Of a stretch of DNA of 64,000 nucleotides, positions 54,800 through 64,000 are shown piece by piece. The notes beneath the pieces were generated by a model. That model was not told where the DNA came from, searched no databases, and saw only the letters and a program-made list of their open reading frames with translations. Within the stretch, counting starts at the first letter, position 1, and each line of letters begins with the position of its first letter. The DNA is taken from assembly GCA_038501625.1 (NCBI GenBank), contig JAZAYU010000037.1, positions 5,270,001 to 5,334,000 on the forward strand, given 5' to 3'. Position numbers and translations under genes: made by a program. Origin of the DNA: Corbicula japonica. Taxonomy: Eukaryota > Mollusca > Bivalvia > Venerida > Cyrenidae.

Positions 54800-55760
54800 G
54801 TTGTTTTTATGCCCCGGCATCTAGTGATTGAACCATCTGTCTGTCCATCCGCCCGTACGTCCGTCCGGTTAACCTTTTCAGCAAGATGGATATTTCTCAA
54901 TTTCTACAAAGAGCATTGGCATGAAAGTTTATACACTTACTTAACAGTTCACAGGTCATGACCTTGACAAGTTCCATAACTCTAGCTACCTTTTTTCTGG
55001 GATTATCTCCCCTTTTTGTACTTAGATAAATATTTAAACCGTTTTTGGCAAGTTGGATATTTCTCATTTTCCTCACATAGAATTGGCATAAAAAGTAAAC
55101 ACACTTCCTTAGGAGTGCAAAGATCTTGACCCTTACAAATTACATTACTCTGGCTATCTTATTTCTGGTTTATCTCCCCATTTTGTACTTGGAGATAAAT
55201 GGTTAACCTGTTTTGGCAAGTTAGATATTACTTAGTTTCTACAAAGAGCATTTGCATGAAAGTTTACACATTTACTTTGCTATGCACAGATCATGACCCT
55301 TACAAAAAACATAACTCTATGTACCTTTTTCTGGATTATCTCCCCATTTTGTACTTGGAAATAAATGGTTAACCTGTTTCGGCAAGTTGGATATTTCTCA
55401 ATTTCTACTAAGGGCATTGGGCATTGGCATGAAAGTTCTTACACTTACTAAACAGTGAATAGGTTATGACGCTTACAAGTCACATAACTCTGGCTATCTT
55501 ATTCCCAGGGTTATCTTCCCATTTTATACTAAGAGATAAATGGTTAACCTGTTTCTGCAAGTTGGATATTTCTCATTTTCTGCAAAGAACAGTAAAATGA
55601 ATTTAACACACTTACTTAACAGTGCACAGGTCATGACCCTGACAAGTTACATAACTCCAGCTACCTTATTTCTGGGGTTATCTCCCCAGTTTGTACTTAG
55701 AAAAATGGTTTATCTGTTTCAGCAAGTTGGATATTTCTCAATTTCAATCATGTGCCTCTA
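54800..55760. repeat. Six diverged ~160-177-bp tandem units beginning with a GTCCGTCC tract
   Basis: AAGTTGGATATTTCTCAATT or a variant occurs at about 54,883, 55,060, 55,221, 55,384, 55,559 and 55,725. Each is followed by a CATGAAAGTT-like, ACAGGTCATGACC-like and TTATCTCCCC-like block. The opening GCCCGTACGTCCGTCCGG and the whole format are typical of dispersed mollusc repeats (inference). Confidence 0.75.
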
Positions 55761-56372
55761 ATAAATGCCCACCCTCCCAATACTTGGATCATCAGTGTTT
55801 GTACTAAATGCCTTGTTGTTGTTTTTTGTTGTTTTTTTATTTACAGTGAAAATTTTAATTCAATTTAACTAATATTACATATCTATATGTTATTCAACAT
55901 AGGCAACCCACATTTTTGCAAGCATATAACATGTCTTCCATAGGAGTTTCTTCATTCTGTTTAATTAGTTTTGATAAATCTTTATAACTTAAATAAAACT
56001 GGAATTCCTCTTACATTGAACATTATGTGTTTGTTTTATTTTGATTATGTTTACGCTCCGCTGGCTTGAAGCACTTTCAGTGCTTTGAGTTTTTTCATGT
56101 GACGATTTTTTAAAACAACAGAAGCCCGTACTATCGGTCAGGGATGTTCACTGTTTCACTGCGTACATATATATGTTCCGATTTTTGTATTTGTAGAACG
56201 TAATAGTCTCAATCGTTCAGATTTCGTCAGAGCAGTGTGATTACGAGTGTTGTAATTACATGGAAATCCTTCTCCCGCCGACTTGATGCCTTGCATCAAA
56301 ATTTTTCTTGTTAACACTATAGTATTGCCGTAGAATTTCACAGTGTGTATGTGATAAAGTATATAACAGACA

Positions 56373-57335
56373 ATGGCCGAACTAAATGATGATAAGTTTT
56401 GAAGGCTGAAAATGCAAGTCTTAGGCTTCAGCTTGAAATAGAGGCATTAGAACGAGAAGTCAGTGCTTTGACGCTTGCTGCGTCAACAGGTGCATCTCAT
56501 ATGCATTCATCAACTTATTCATTCAAGACTTGTGTACGATTTGCCAAGCATACCACGAGCTAGCAGTACACCAAGGCATGTTTTTGTTAAAGATGACGGT
56601 GTGAAAATATCACCTTGTGAACCTCCAAACATAAGCAACAAAAATGTTGAAGGTTCAGAAGCCGAAACTGTCTTAGCATTTGCCAATGATAGATTTGTTA
56701 CCAAACGACCGAAAGTTACCACACCCAGTCGCCCGGAGCCCGTTACCGACACGAACATGAACTTGCAAGCAGATGATGGTGATAATAGTACTGAGAAACA
56801 TAGAGAGTCCAGGATATATATGAAGCCTGCAAGGTTTGATGGCACTGGTTCATGGTTAGATTACAAGGCACATTTTGAGGCTTGTGAGGAGATCAACCAA
56901 TGGACAATTAAACAAAAAGTGTTATATCTTGCAGTTTCACTTAGAGGCCAAGCACAAGGTGTTTTTGGCAACCTCGCAAATGTGAAACATTCATATGACG
57001 AGCTATCAACAGCCTTGGAGGACAGAGTCGCACCTCCTTATCAAATAAAACTCTATAGGACTCAATTAAGAGATCGAAGACAGAACGCCACTAATTCTCT
57101 GTCCGAATTAGGCCAAGATATACGCAGGCTGGCTAACTTTGCTTATCCATCAGCACCAACTGATATCAAGGAAACGCTTGCAAAAGAGCAGTTCATGGAT
57201 TCGCTGCAGAGCTCGGATATGAGACTTAAAGTCAAACAAGCTAGACCGGCTAATTTGAACGATGCTGTAAGGCATGCGGTAGAGTTGGAAGCTTTCCACA
57301 GAGCTGAACAGAAGTCTGCGGAAGCACAAGGATAA
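56373..57335 (+). pseudogene. Ty3/gypsy gag with frameshifts and an in-frame stop
   Basis: An ATG at 56,373 opens a short frame that shifts within about 25 bp into a heptad-like, Leu/Glu-rich segment suggestive of a coiled coil. A second shift near 56,520 leads to the main frame (to 57,335). The main frame has a retrotransposon gag domain: FDGTGSWLDYKAHFEACEE, the VLYLAVSLRGQAQGVFGNL block, and AKEQFMDSLQSSDMRLKV. The stop TAA at 57,333 looks premature because related-looking coding continues about 17 codons in frame. No CCHC knuckle remains. Assignment rests on family resemblance of the capsid-like block. Confidence 0.75.
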
Positions 57336-57525
57336 ATGCGTGTTGTAAACAAGAGTGATTCACAAGAATTGGAGTGATATGTCAGGAGACACTTTTAAAA
57401 CAAGGAGTCTTGAACAGTTGTAAATCTTGTGTTTCTTTATATTTTTCACAGGAACGTGATAAAGTATCTAGTAATGGAGTTAATTCTTAAACCTGCGGGA
57501 CGCATGAAATCGAAGGCGTGGGTAA

Positions 57526-58536
57526 TGTGACAAAGTTACCTCCCCTTATTTATAGTACACCATTCATTGGTTTCTGTCATTTAATTATTTTATAATGTTG
57601 CTATTTGATTGGATACTTTCAAAGTAAGTGGTTTAAATACGCTAGGAAAAATGTGCATATAGATTGCTGTATTTTGTTCAGTTGTTCATAGTCTTAAAAA
57701 GCGTTTAACAACACCCCATCTATAGACACATTGAGCATCAGTAAGTAATAAGCGTTTTCTGAGACAGAATCATTCAGCCAATCCAAGTGAGTCATGTGAT
57801 CGGGCTTGGGTATATAAGGTGAGTCGGCAGTGTAATTAATTAGAATGTCTTTGGATGTTACACAAGACGGATCTGAGAAAGCGAAAGCTAGCTTGATCCA
57901 CGCGAGACATACTCATTGCAGAACTGACTAGGACTTTGATGCTTATATCCACTACATCAACTAGCTCCATCAGTACTCTCTGAGAACGCATTGCTTTCTA
58001 GAGGGTCGGACTAGTTATAATAGTAAGGATTATAACCGGGTCGTAGTTGGAACTCCATTAGGTGAGTAACATTGGTTCAACAAGTATATACAATAGTTTG
58101 TATATGGTGTGACTTGTTGATGATAACACTGTCAGCCTATGTTAAGCTGAATATAGTAGTACTGCAATATGAGACTGACTTGCAGTATATTTGATGAACG
58201 TATGTGATGGTCATATTATTGTCAGTCGTATCATTTCTGCTGCTGATGATCTTTATTGGTTAAGTTTATAAGTATAAACTAATGAGTGATACCGTTTGAT
58301 GATCAAAGGTACTGATCATATTGTTACCAGCTAATTGATGACCATAGTTTCGATGGTCATAAATTGCAGGACAAACGGCTGAAGTCAAGCTGATATTGTG
58401 TATTTATAGATAATTATATGAGATTTATTTTCACACATCTTAATCATTTAATCAATCATTTTTCTCCAATCAAATAGCCAAAGAAGGCAAAAGGAAAATT
58501 CTAATATAGTAATCTATACGATCGGTACACGTTACA
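57526..58536 (+). repeat. 3' LTR
   Basis: 1,011 bp, starting TGTGACAAAGTTACC and ending GGTACACGTTACA, followed by CCAG. Scattered substitutions and one ~40-bp deletion distinguish it from the 5' LTR. The sequence before it (CGAAGGCGTGGGTAA) is a weak polypurine tract. Confidence 0.9.
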
Positions 58537-58540
58537 CCAG

Positions 58541-61500
58541 GTAATAAAAGAGATCGATGTGTTTTGTGTTTTCTTTTAAGCGAAATATATGCGAATTGAA
58601 AGTCTATTGTTGTCAGTAGTTCTAGAAAGAATGAACATGTTTGAGAGACATTGTTTTAGTAGTTATTCTTCACGGTATGTACCCAGATAATGAGAATCGC
58701 GGATAATGGTAGATTGTGAGAATAATGACAAATCGCCAGGTCGGAGGAAACACCATAGAGAGGTTAGTTATTGTATGAATTTCATGTTATTGTGATCGAA
58801 TACTTATCTTTTGCGATAGATAACAATCAAGCGATGTCCTAGCCTTCCTCTCATACCCATACATTTGGAATCGGCCTTCAGATAAAGTAAAACCAAGGAA
58901 AATGATCACGCAACATTCCAGATTTCTACAAAAAACTACGTTTTATGCCCATTTAAAATAAATTTAAACATTCTTTTTGTAAACGACACTGCTGTTATCT
59001 AAGCCCAAACATCGACAATCAATATGCCACCCAGCTTTAGCCAGTAATATGAGTATATTCCTTAACAAACGTCTTCTTTCTGAGGCACCTGAAGCAAATT
59101 GGATAATGGGGATTCGCTTAGAAAAAGTGAATGGATAATGTAAATTCTTGACTGGATAATTGTATAGTTTCCCTTATTTCCTTATTTAAGAGCGACCGTC
59201 TCTTCTACTGTTTTCCAGCCAGTTATCATTCACTACATGTAATGCCAACCTCTACACGTTCAGTAAACTAATTTCAACATAAATCCCAGGCCAAACCATT
59301 TCCGGAATATATCATTTCAAACTTCTCCCGTCCTTGTATACAACGCGTTCCGCAACTAATACACACGCACATCCTTCGCCAATAAGACAACAATATAGTA
59401 TCACTTAATTCTTTGCTCGTTTACATAACAATCCATCACCTGCATGAACTTTTACACTCTACATAGAACTTCCTTTAAATGTCGTCCACCTATAACACAT
59501 CCGTGTCATACTTTTCTTGTTCTACGTAACCCTTTTGATCTGGATAAAGAATAATTGGCAATCAAAGTTTTAATCTGTTCGAAAAACATTGGGCAATAAC
59601 TTTGTAATGCACGTTTAACACTGCATTTGTTCTCCAGTTCTTTGAAAGTTCTCGTTCTTTATATTTGTACAGGTTAGAATACCTTTATTATTTGAGTTAC
59701 GAAGTGTATTACATTTTTTAAATCACACATTTTTTTCCAAAAGAATTATAATGCATTATTATTTGTCTCATTTGGGTCATATGAAATTTAATTGTATTTT
59801 ATGTTCAGTGAATAATATAATATGATACAATGGGTACTGTAAGCCAAATAACTAATAATTGTTTTATCCTCTGTATTTTCATGCACACCGATTAAAAACT
59901 GTGTATTTCCTTTCTCATATTTAGTGAATAATAGATATTGATAAAATTTGTACTGACTCAATTTGTACTGTAAGAAAAATAAAATTATTGTTAAAATAAT
60001 AATTATTGTTGAAAATCCTCATTATTTTCATGAACAGCGGTTTCAAACTGTTGTAATTTGTGTCGTATATTGACTGAAATAATATGAATGAAAAGTGTAT
60101 AACAATTGCTTTTTTCTTCAACAACTTTTAGAGAATCAAATTTTATCAGGTACCAAGAGGTTTGATAGAACTCTGCACGAATCACATTACTTCCGGGTGA
60201 TTCGGATGCTTTAAAAACTACGCCGTTTTTAATTAGTGTATTGTATTATCACTTTCGACTTCAGTGCCTTTTTTGTGGTCTATTTTTGATCGACTGACGA
60301 CAAAAGTTCATCCGCGCAAGTAAAATCAACGCCTTCTGTCGTAAATAATTTTAAAAGAATTTGCGTCGTTCGTAAAGGAAATTGTTTATAACAAATAATT
60401 GTTCTCCGGTGTTTGCTCTTTTATTGACCACCATAATTTTTCATTTTTTTTCTTTTTATTGGTTATGTCTTACTTTCGATCGGATGCGCGCCGCGTTTGC
60501 TTTGTTTTCGTGATATTGTTTTTTTATTGTTTTAAATATGATAGTTTCGTGCAGATTCTTTATTGTCTGAATTTAGATGAAATGCACTAAGCTTTTTTTT
60601 TCTAATATGCGTATGCCTGTTTGCCTTTGAGAATTATAGTAGAGAGAATTAAGGTAAGGTTATTAAGGTCTCGTAATGTTTCGTCATGACGAGATGACCC
60701 ATTTCGCGATTTACGGTCCATTTTATTATTTATTTAATACACAGTTAAAACACCGGCGATGACCTGCGCGGTATTATAGGTCAAAAGTAATGTTTGTAAC
60801 TTCTATATAAAGACTCGTTGTTCATTTGCTTACATGATAACCCTTATATAATAAATTTTAAGACAGGAACTTACCTGTAAAAGTTTTATTTATAAACACT
60901 CTTATAGGCAAATGTTTTTCAATGTAGAATAAACAAAACCATGTATCAAAATTATTGTTTAATTACAAGTCATATTGGTAAGGATAATAATTTCTCACAA
61001 CTTTTTAACAAAAATAATTCATAAGAATGCAAAATGCATTGCATATCTGTAATAATTATAACAGTGATTTTGCAAGATTTCCGTAATTTTGCACTTAAAT
61101 GACTTACACAATTTGAATCAATTTGTGCCTAAATTGTTTAAAGGCCGTGGAATACGTTTGCTCCACCCCATTGAGTAATTTTGTAGACATGTTATTTCTG
61201 AAAGCCTGTTGTGTCCGGGATATTTTGTAGTGGTTTGCACTCTGGTGGGAGGGGCATGAGAATGTCACGGAGGTTTTTATATGTTACCCCAAACATTCCT
61301 AGAAAATATATAGTGATTTTGAAGCTTCAAAAGTTTTGTTTAATCCAGCAATGATTATCTTATAGTTTTATATAGTTTTTATAAAATAGGAATGAAGATA
61401 TTCTCTCTCATGGTGGAGTTTTCATTTGATAATTTTCTGTCAAACATAACCTATTGAGTGTACAACATACCTAACTCCCCCAAAGTTTAAATTGAAGCCA

Positions 61501-62084
61501 GAAACTTACCTATAGTTTTTTTTATTTATTTGCAATCTAAAGCAACGTTATATGTTTTTTGAAAGCTGTATTATCAAGCACCGAGAAACAGTTTGTTTGT
61601 TTGTTTTTCTTATAAAAATCAATCAGGAAAAAGTCATACTTTTACAATAATCTTATGTTACTATATTGCTAATTCTCTATCATCGTTATATGTTTTAAAT
61701 GAAAAAGCATGAAATAAACTGTGTAACTGGATAATTATTTTGACAGCTGTAAGTGTTTTTAAACTGTGCATGACTTTAAATTATCAATATACATAACATA
61801 ATTTTACTCATTAAAATGTAGCTGATTTCCTTTGCTTTTATCTAATTATTTTATGATGTTGGCTGATATCTATTTGAAGCGATCATGGATGTTCTGAGCA
61901 GTTTTCCGACGTTTATTAGCCCTTTTAGAAAGTCATTTCCAAAAAAAAACACCGAATATTTTTGTACACAGAACTTGAAAAATTTATCACAACTATGCAA
62001 TTATATAAGATTAGAATACAAAATAATAATTGTAAGTATTCAAAAGTGTATATTGAAAGCGTGTTTTTTTGTTAAGATGTTAAA
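58541..62084. other. No gene seen
   Basis: A 3.5-kb AT-rich stretch. Short frames are Phe/Ile/Lys-rich and reflect composition. No repeat shared with the rest of the window was recognised apart from poly-T and poly-A runs. Confidence 0.4.
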
Positions 62085-62700
62085 TTGATTTTATTTGTTC
62101 CTTTGTTTTAAACCTTGATAATATAATTAAAGACAACTTATTTTCTAAAGGTGCGAAATAAAGAATTCCATCCAAAATTATTGCATAAATTGTTGAGTCT
62201 TTAAACTTATTTTGCAACGAATAATGCAAAAGAGAACATGCAGAGCCTAATGCACTTTCAAACTGGAAAAAATACACATACAAAAAAATTGACACTCACG
62301 AGTATATCATTTATGAAACAAATGTTGTTTTATTACCACCTCGACCTCGTTTTGACTTTCGTCATTTGAAAGAAGGAATGCAGGACTTCCGTAACAGATT
62401 TTTATTAACACCTTTTGATAAGGTTTCTTATAATGTAAATATAGTGTGACGGATAAACTGTATTGATAATCAAACTGAAGAACAAAATAGCACTAATGCT
62501 TATATACTGACTTCTTCATCTGAGAGTGATATTGTTACTGCACACACTCTACAAATTACAAAATTTAGAATAAGTATTGAGCAGAAACAAGACAAAGTAC
62601 CTACTATGTATTGGTTGCCTAAAATGCATAAAAAACATACAAAGCAAGATTTCTTGCAAACTCTATCTCTTGCACAACTACTTATTTATCCGTGCTCTTA
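62085..62700 (+). mobile_element. Penelope-like copy 4, 5' part
   Basis: Matches the N-terminal region: the frame around 62,110 resembles the NIIKDNLFSKGAK stretch of copy 1. PPRPRFDFRHLKEGMQDF lies near 62,340, a part lost from copy 1. The linker with ACAAAGTACCTACTATGTAT follows, up to CCGTGCTCTTA, where a MITE has inserted. Several stops break the frame. Confidence 0.7.
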
Positions 62701-63476
62701 CGGTATTGCGTCTTTCGCCATTGCTTTGCCATAGACAAAAACATGAAAAATATATACATCTCTCAAATGGCACAATGCAGTTTCATCAAACTTTGCACAA
62801 ACCAATGTTATTAATAATATGTTAAATTTACATACGCTAGGAGGAGTTAAACAGTAAAGATAAATAGTGAGACCCAAAAAAACTCTAAAATTCTTTTTGC
62901 AATTAATCACAAAAAAGAAGCATCACTATTTTAACAGCAGTTTTAATGTCTTGATGAGTTATGAGTTACTGACAACGATACCTAATGTCCTTTGGTCTAA
63001 CAAATGTATACAATGTGAGTTATTTGTAAAAGAGTGTTTGACCTTCAATTTTCTGGTCGCTAAAATGGATGACATAAAAATAAAAATGTTGATTTCTCTC
63101 ATCACAATTAAAAGTTCTTTTCAAAGACCTTGGATATTGTTGTCAGTATCATTTCACACGTGTTGACATTTGTATTGTTGTTTTGTGTTTTGCTTTCTTT
63201 TTGTGATAAATTTCAAATAGAATTTTAGGGATTTTTGAGGTCTAACTATTTTTCTCTACTTTTCTTACTATTTTTAATGAATGCAAAATAATAACACATT
63301 TATAGCATTTATTTGTGCAATGTTTGATGGAATGCATTGTGCCGTTTGAGAGATTTTTATTCTTGTCTTTTTTGTCTACGGCAAAGCAATTGCCAAGGGC
63401 GCAATACCTTAACGGCAAAGCAATGGCCAAATGCGCAATACCTTAACGGCAAAGCAATGGCCAAGGGCGCAATACC
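62701..63476. mobile_element. MITE with GGTATTGCG ends and a tripled right terminus
   Basis: The left end GGTATTGCGTCTTTCGCCAT and the right end are inverted over about 75 bp, including CTCAAATGGCACAATGC against GCATTGTGCCGTTTGAGAG. The right terminus is tandemly repeated three times in 34-bp units (from 63,380, 63,414 and 63,448). TTA (possibly TTAA) flanks both sides within Penelope-like sequence, suggesting PIF/Harbinger (TTA) or a TTAA-specific family. Confidence 0.7.
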
Positions 63477-64000
63477 TTAACATCTTGACATACAGCTATA
63501 AACGAACATCTAACAAGGTATTGCGAAATGGTTTTTGAAACCACTTGCACAAGTTTATTTTGGTCGATTAAAAATTCAAATGACGTGTTAAAGAAGCTTA
63601 AATCAAATAATTTTCAGGCGGGCGTTCTGTTTGTCTACTTATGATTTCTCTACTTTTTATACTTCTCTCCCTCATGATTTAATAAAAGACAAGCTAACCA
63701 ATCTCATTGAAAAAAAAAACGTTTTCTAGATAAATTAAAACCTGTATCGCTTGTAATAAACATAGGGCATTGTTTACAGATGGTTCTTATGATAATTATA
63801 AATACTTAATTAGGTTAGACAGGTTATAAATACATTATGGACCTGTCAAGACCTTATCGAGGCGCTTACATTTGTATGTGAGATTCGGTACCTCTATTTA
63901 TAAACAGGTAATAGACATTCCAATGGGTACTAATTGTGCACCCCTTATTGCTGATCTGTTTTTATACCGTTATGAAAGAGATTTTATGTCATCTCGTTGT
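63477..64000 (+). mobile_element. Penelope-like copy 4, RT part, cut by window end
   Basis: Resumes at TTAACATCTTGACATACAGC. It includes the first palm motif (TTATGATTTCTCTACTTTTT) and reaches GGTACTAATTGTGCACCCCT, the GTNCAP block, which here keeps the Ala-Pro that copies 1 and 3 have lost. Poly-A slippage and an extra TAAATACTTAATTAGG segment near 63,800 break the frame. Confidence 0.7.

Larger units (their letters stand above)
49359..58536 (+). mobile_element. LTR retrotransposon (Ty3/gypsy-like), gag only, with nested repeats
   Basis: Two direct LTRs (49,359-50,407 and 57,526-58,536) start TGTGACAA and end CGTTACA. CCAG flanks both outer ends (49,355-49,358 and 58,537-58,540), a 4-bp duplication. 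A primer-binding-like site follows the 5' LTR, and a damaged gag lies just before the 3' LTR. No protease, RT, RNase H or integrase was recognised in the 7.1-kb interior. Much of that interior consists of other repeats. It needs enzymes from a complete relative, and the pol fragment at 21.4 kb is not demonstrably the same family. Confidence 0.8.

Noticed and set aside
60399..60590. Phe-rich 63-codon frame as a membrane peptide
   Set aside because: It is T-rich DNA without codon bias or conserved context. Similar frames are common across 58.5-62 kb.

Overview
The window is animal nuclear DNA, AT-rich and gene-poor. It is most likely from a mollusc, probably a bivalve. That rests on the split fibronectin-III/P-loop GTPase gene fragment, the type of Penelope-like reverse transcriptase remnants, the CGTCCGTCC-type dispersed repeats, and intron-containing genes with GT/AG borders. 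No database search was possible, so the host assignment is inference. Almost the whole window consists of transposable elements, many inserted into each other, and of satellite or minisatellite arrays. No complete host gene is visible.

Layout. 0-4.6 kb: a small palindrome, a reversed tail of the Penelope-like family, a GC-rich short-tandem repeat ('family B'), and a broken C2H2 zinc-finger gene split by a Tc1/mariner-type MITE. 4.6-7.9 kb: Penelope-like copy 1, carrying a 'family A' insertion. 8.6-8.9 kb: an inverted second copy of family B. 9.1-11.4 kb: Penelope-like copy 2, split by a 5'-truncated L1-clade LINE. 12.4-13.1 kb: a 75-bp minisatellite whose unit length keeps several frames open. 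14.9-21.4 kb: Penelope-like copy 3, split by a 4.1-kb TTAA-flanked DNA element that itself hosts a 1.2-kb element, and then by a second family A copy. 21.4-22.6 kb: an antisense Ty3/gypsy pol fragment. 23.0-24.1 kb: a hAT-type element with a BED-finger remnant.

25.7-27.5 kb holds the only convincing host exons: a fibronectin-III exon and a P-loop GTPase exon whose splice phases agree. 29.0-40.0 kb is the most striking region. It contains an apparently complete 5.4-kb foldback element (30,046-35,443) with perfect 9-bp target duplications. Its arms are built from ~150-200-bp units that contain variable numbers of an 8-bp GC-rich module, and its loop holds a ~350-bp tandem repeat that alternates as a dimer. 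This element lies between two inverted ~0.9-kb repeats ending in (CT)n tracts. 43-46 kb has palindromic MITEs. 46.9-48.8 kb holds a hAT element with recognisable N- and C-terminal transposase pieces. 49.4-58.5 kb is an LTR retrotransposon with two ~1-kb LTRs, a CCAG target duplication, and a damaged gag but no visible pol. 62.1-64.0 kb is Penelope-like copy 4, interrupted by a TTA(A)-flanked MITE and cut by the window edge.

The insertions can be ordered in time. The Penelope-like family was already present when the LINE, the TTAA element, family A and the terminal MITE inserted into its copies. Every transposon gene seen here carries stops, frameshifts or deletions, so the window looks like a transposon graveyard with a few structurally intact non-autonomous elements.
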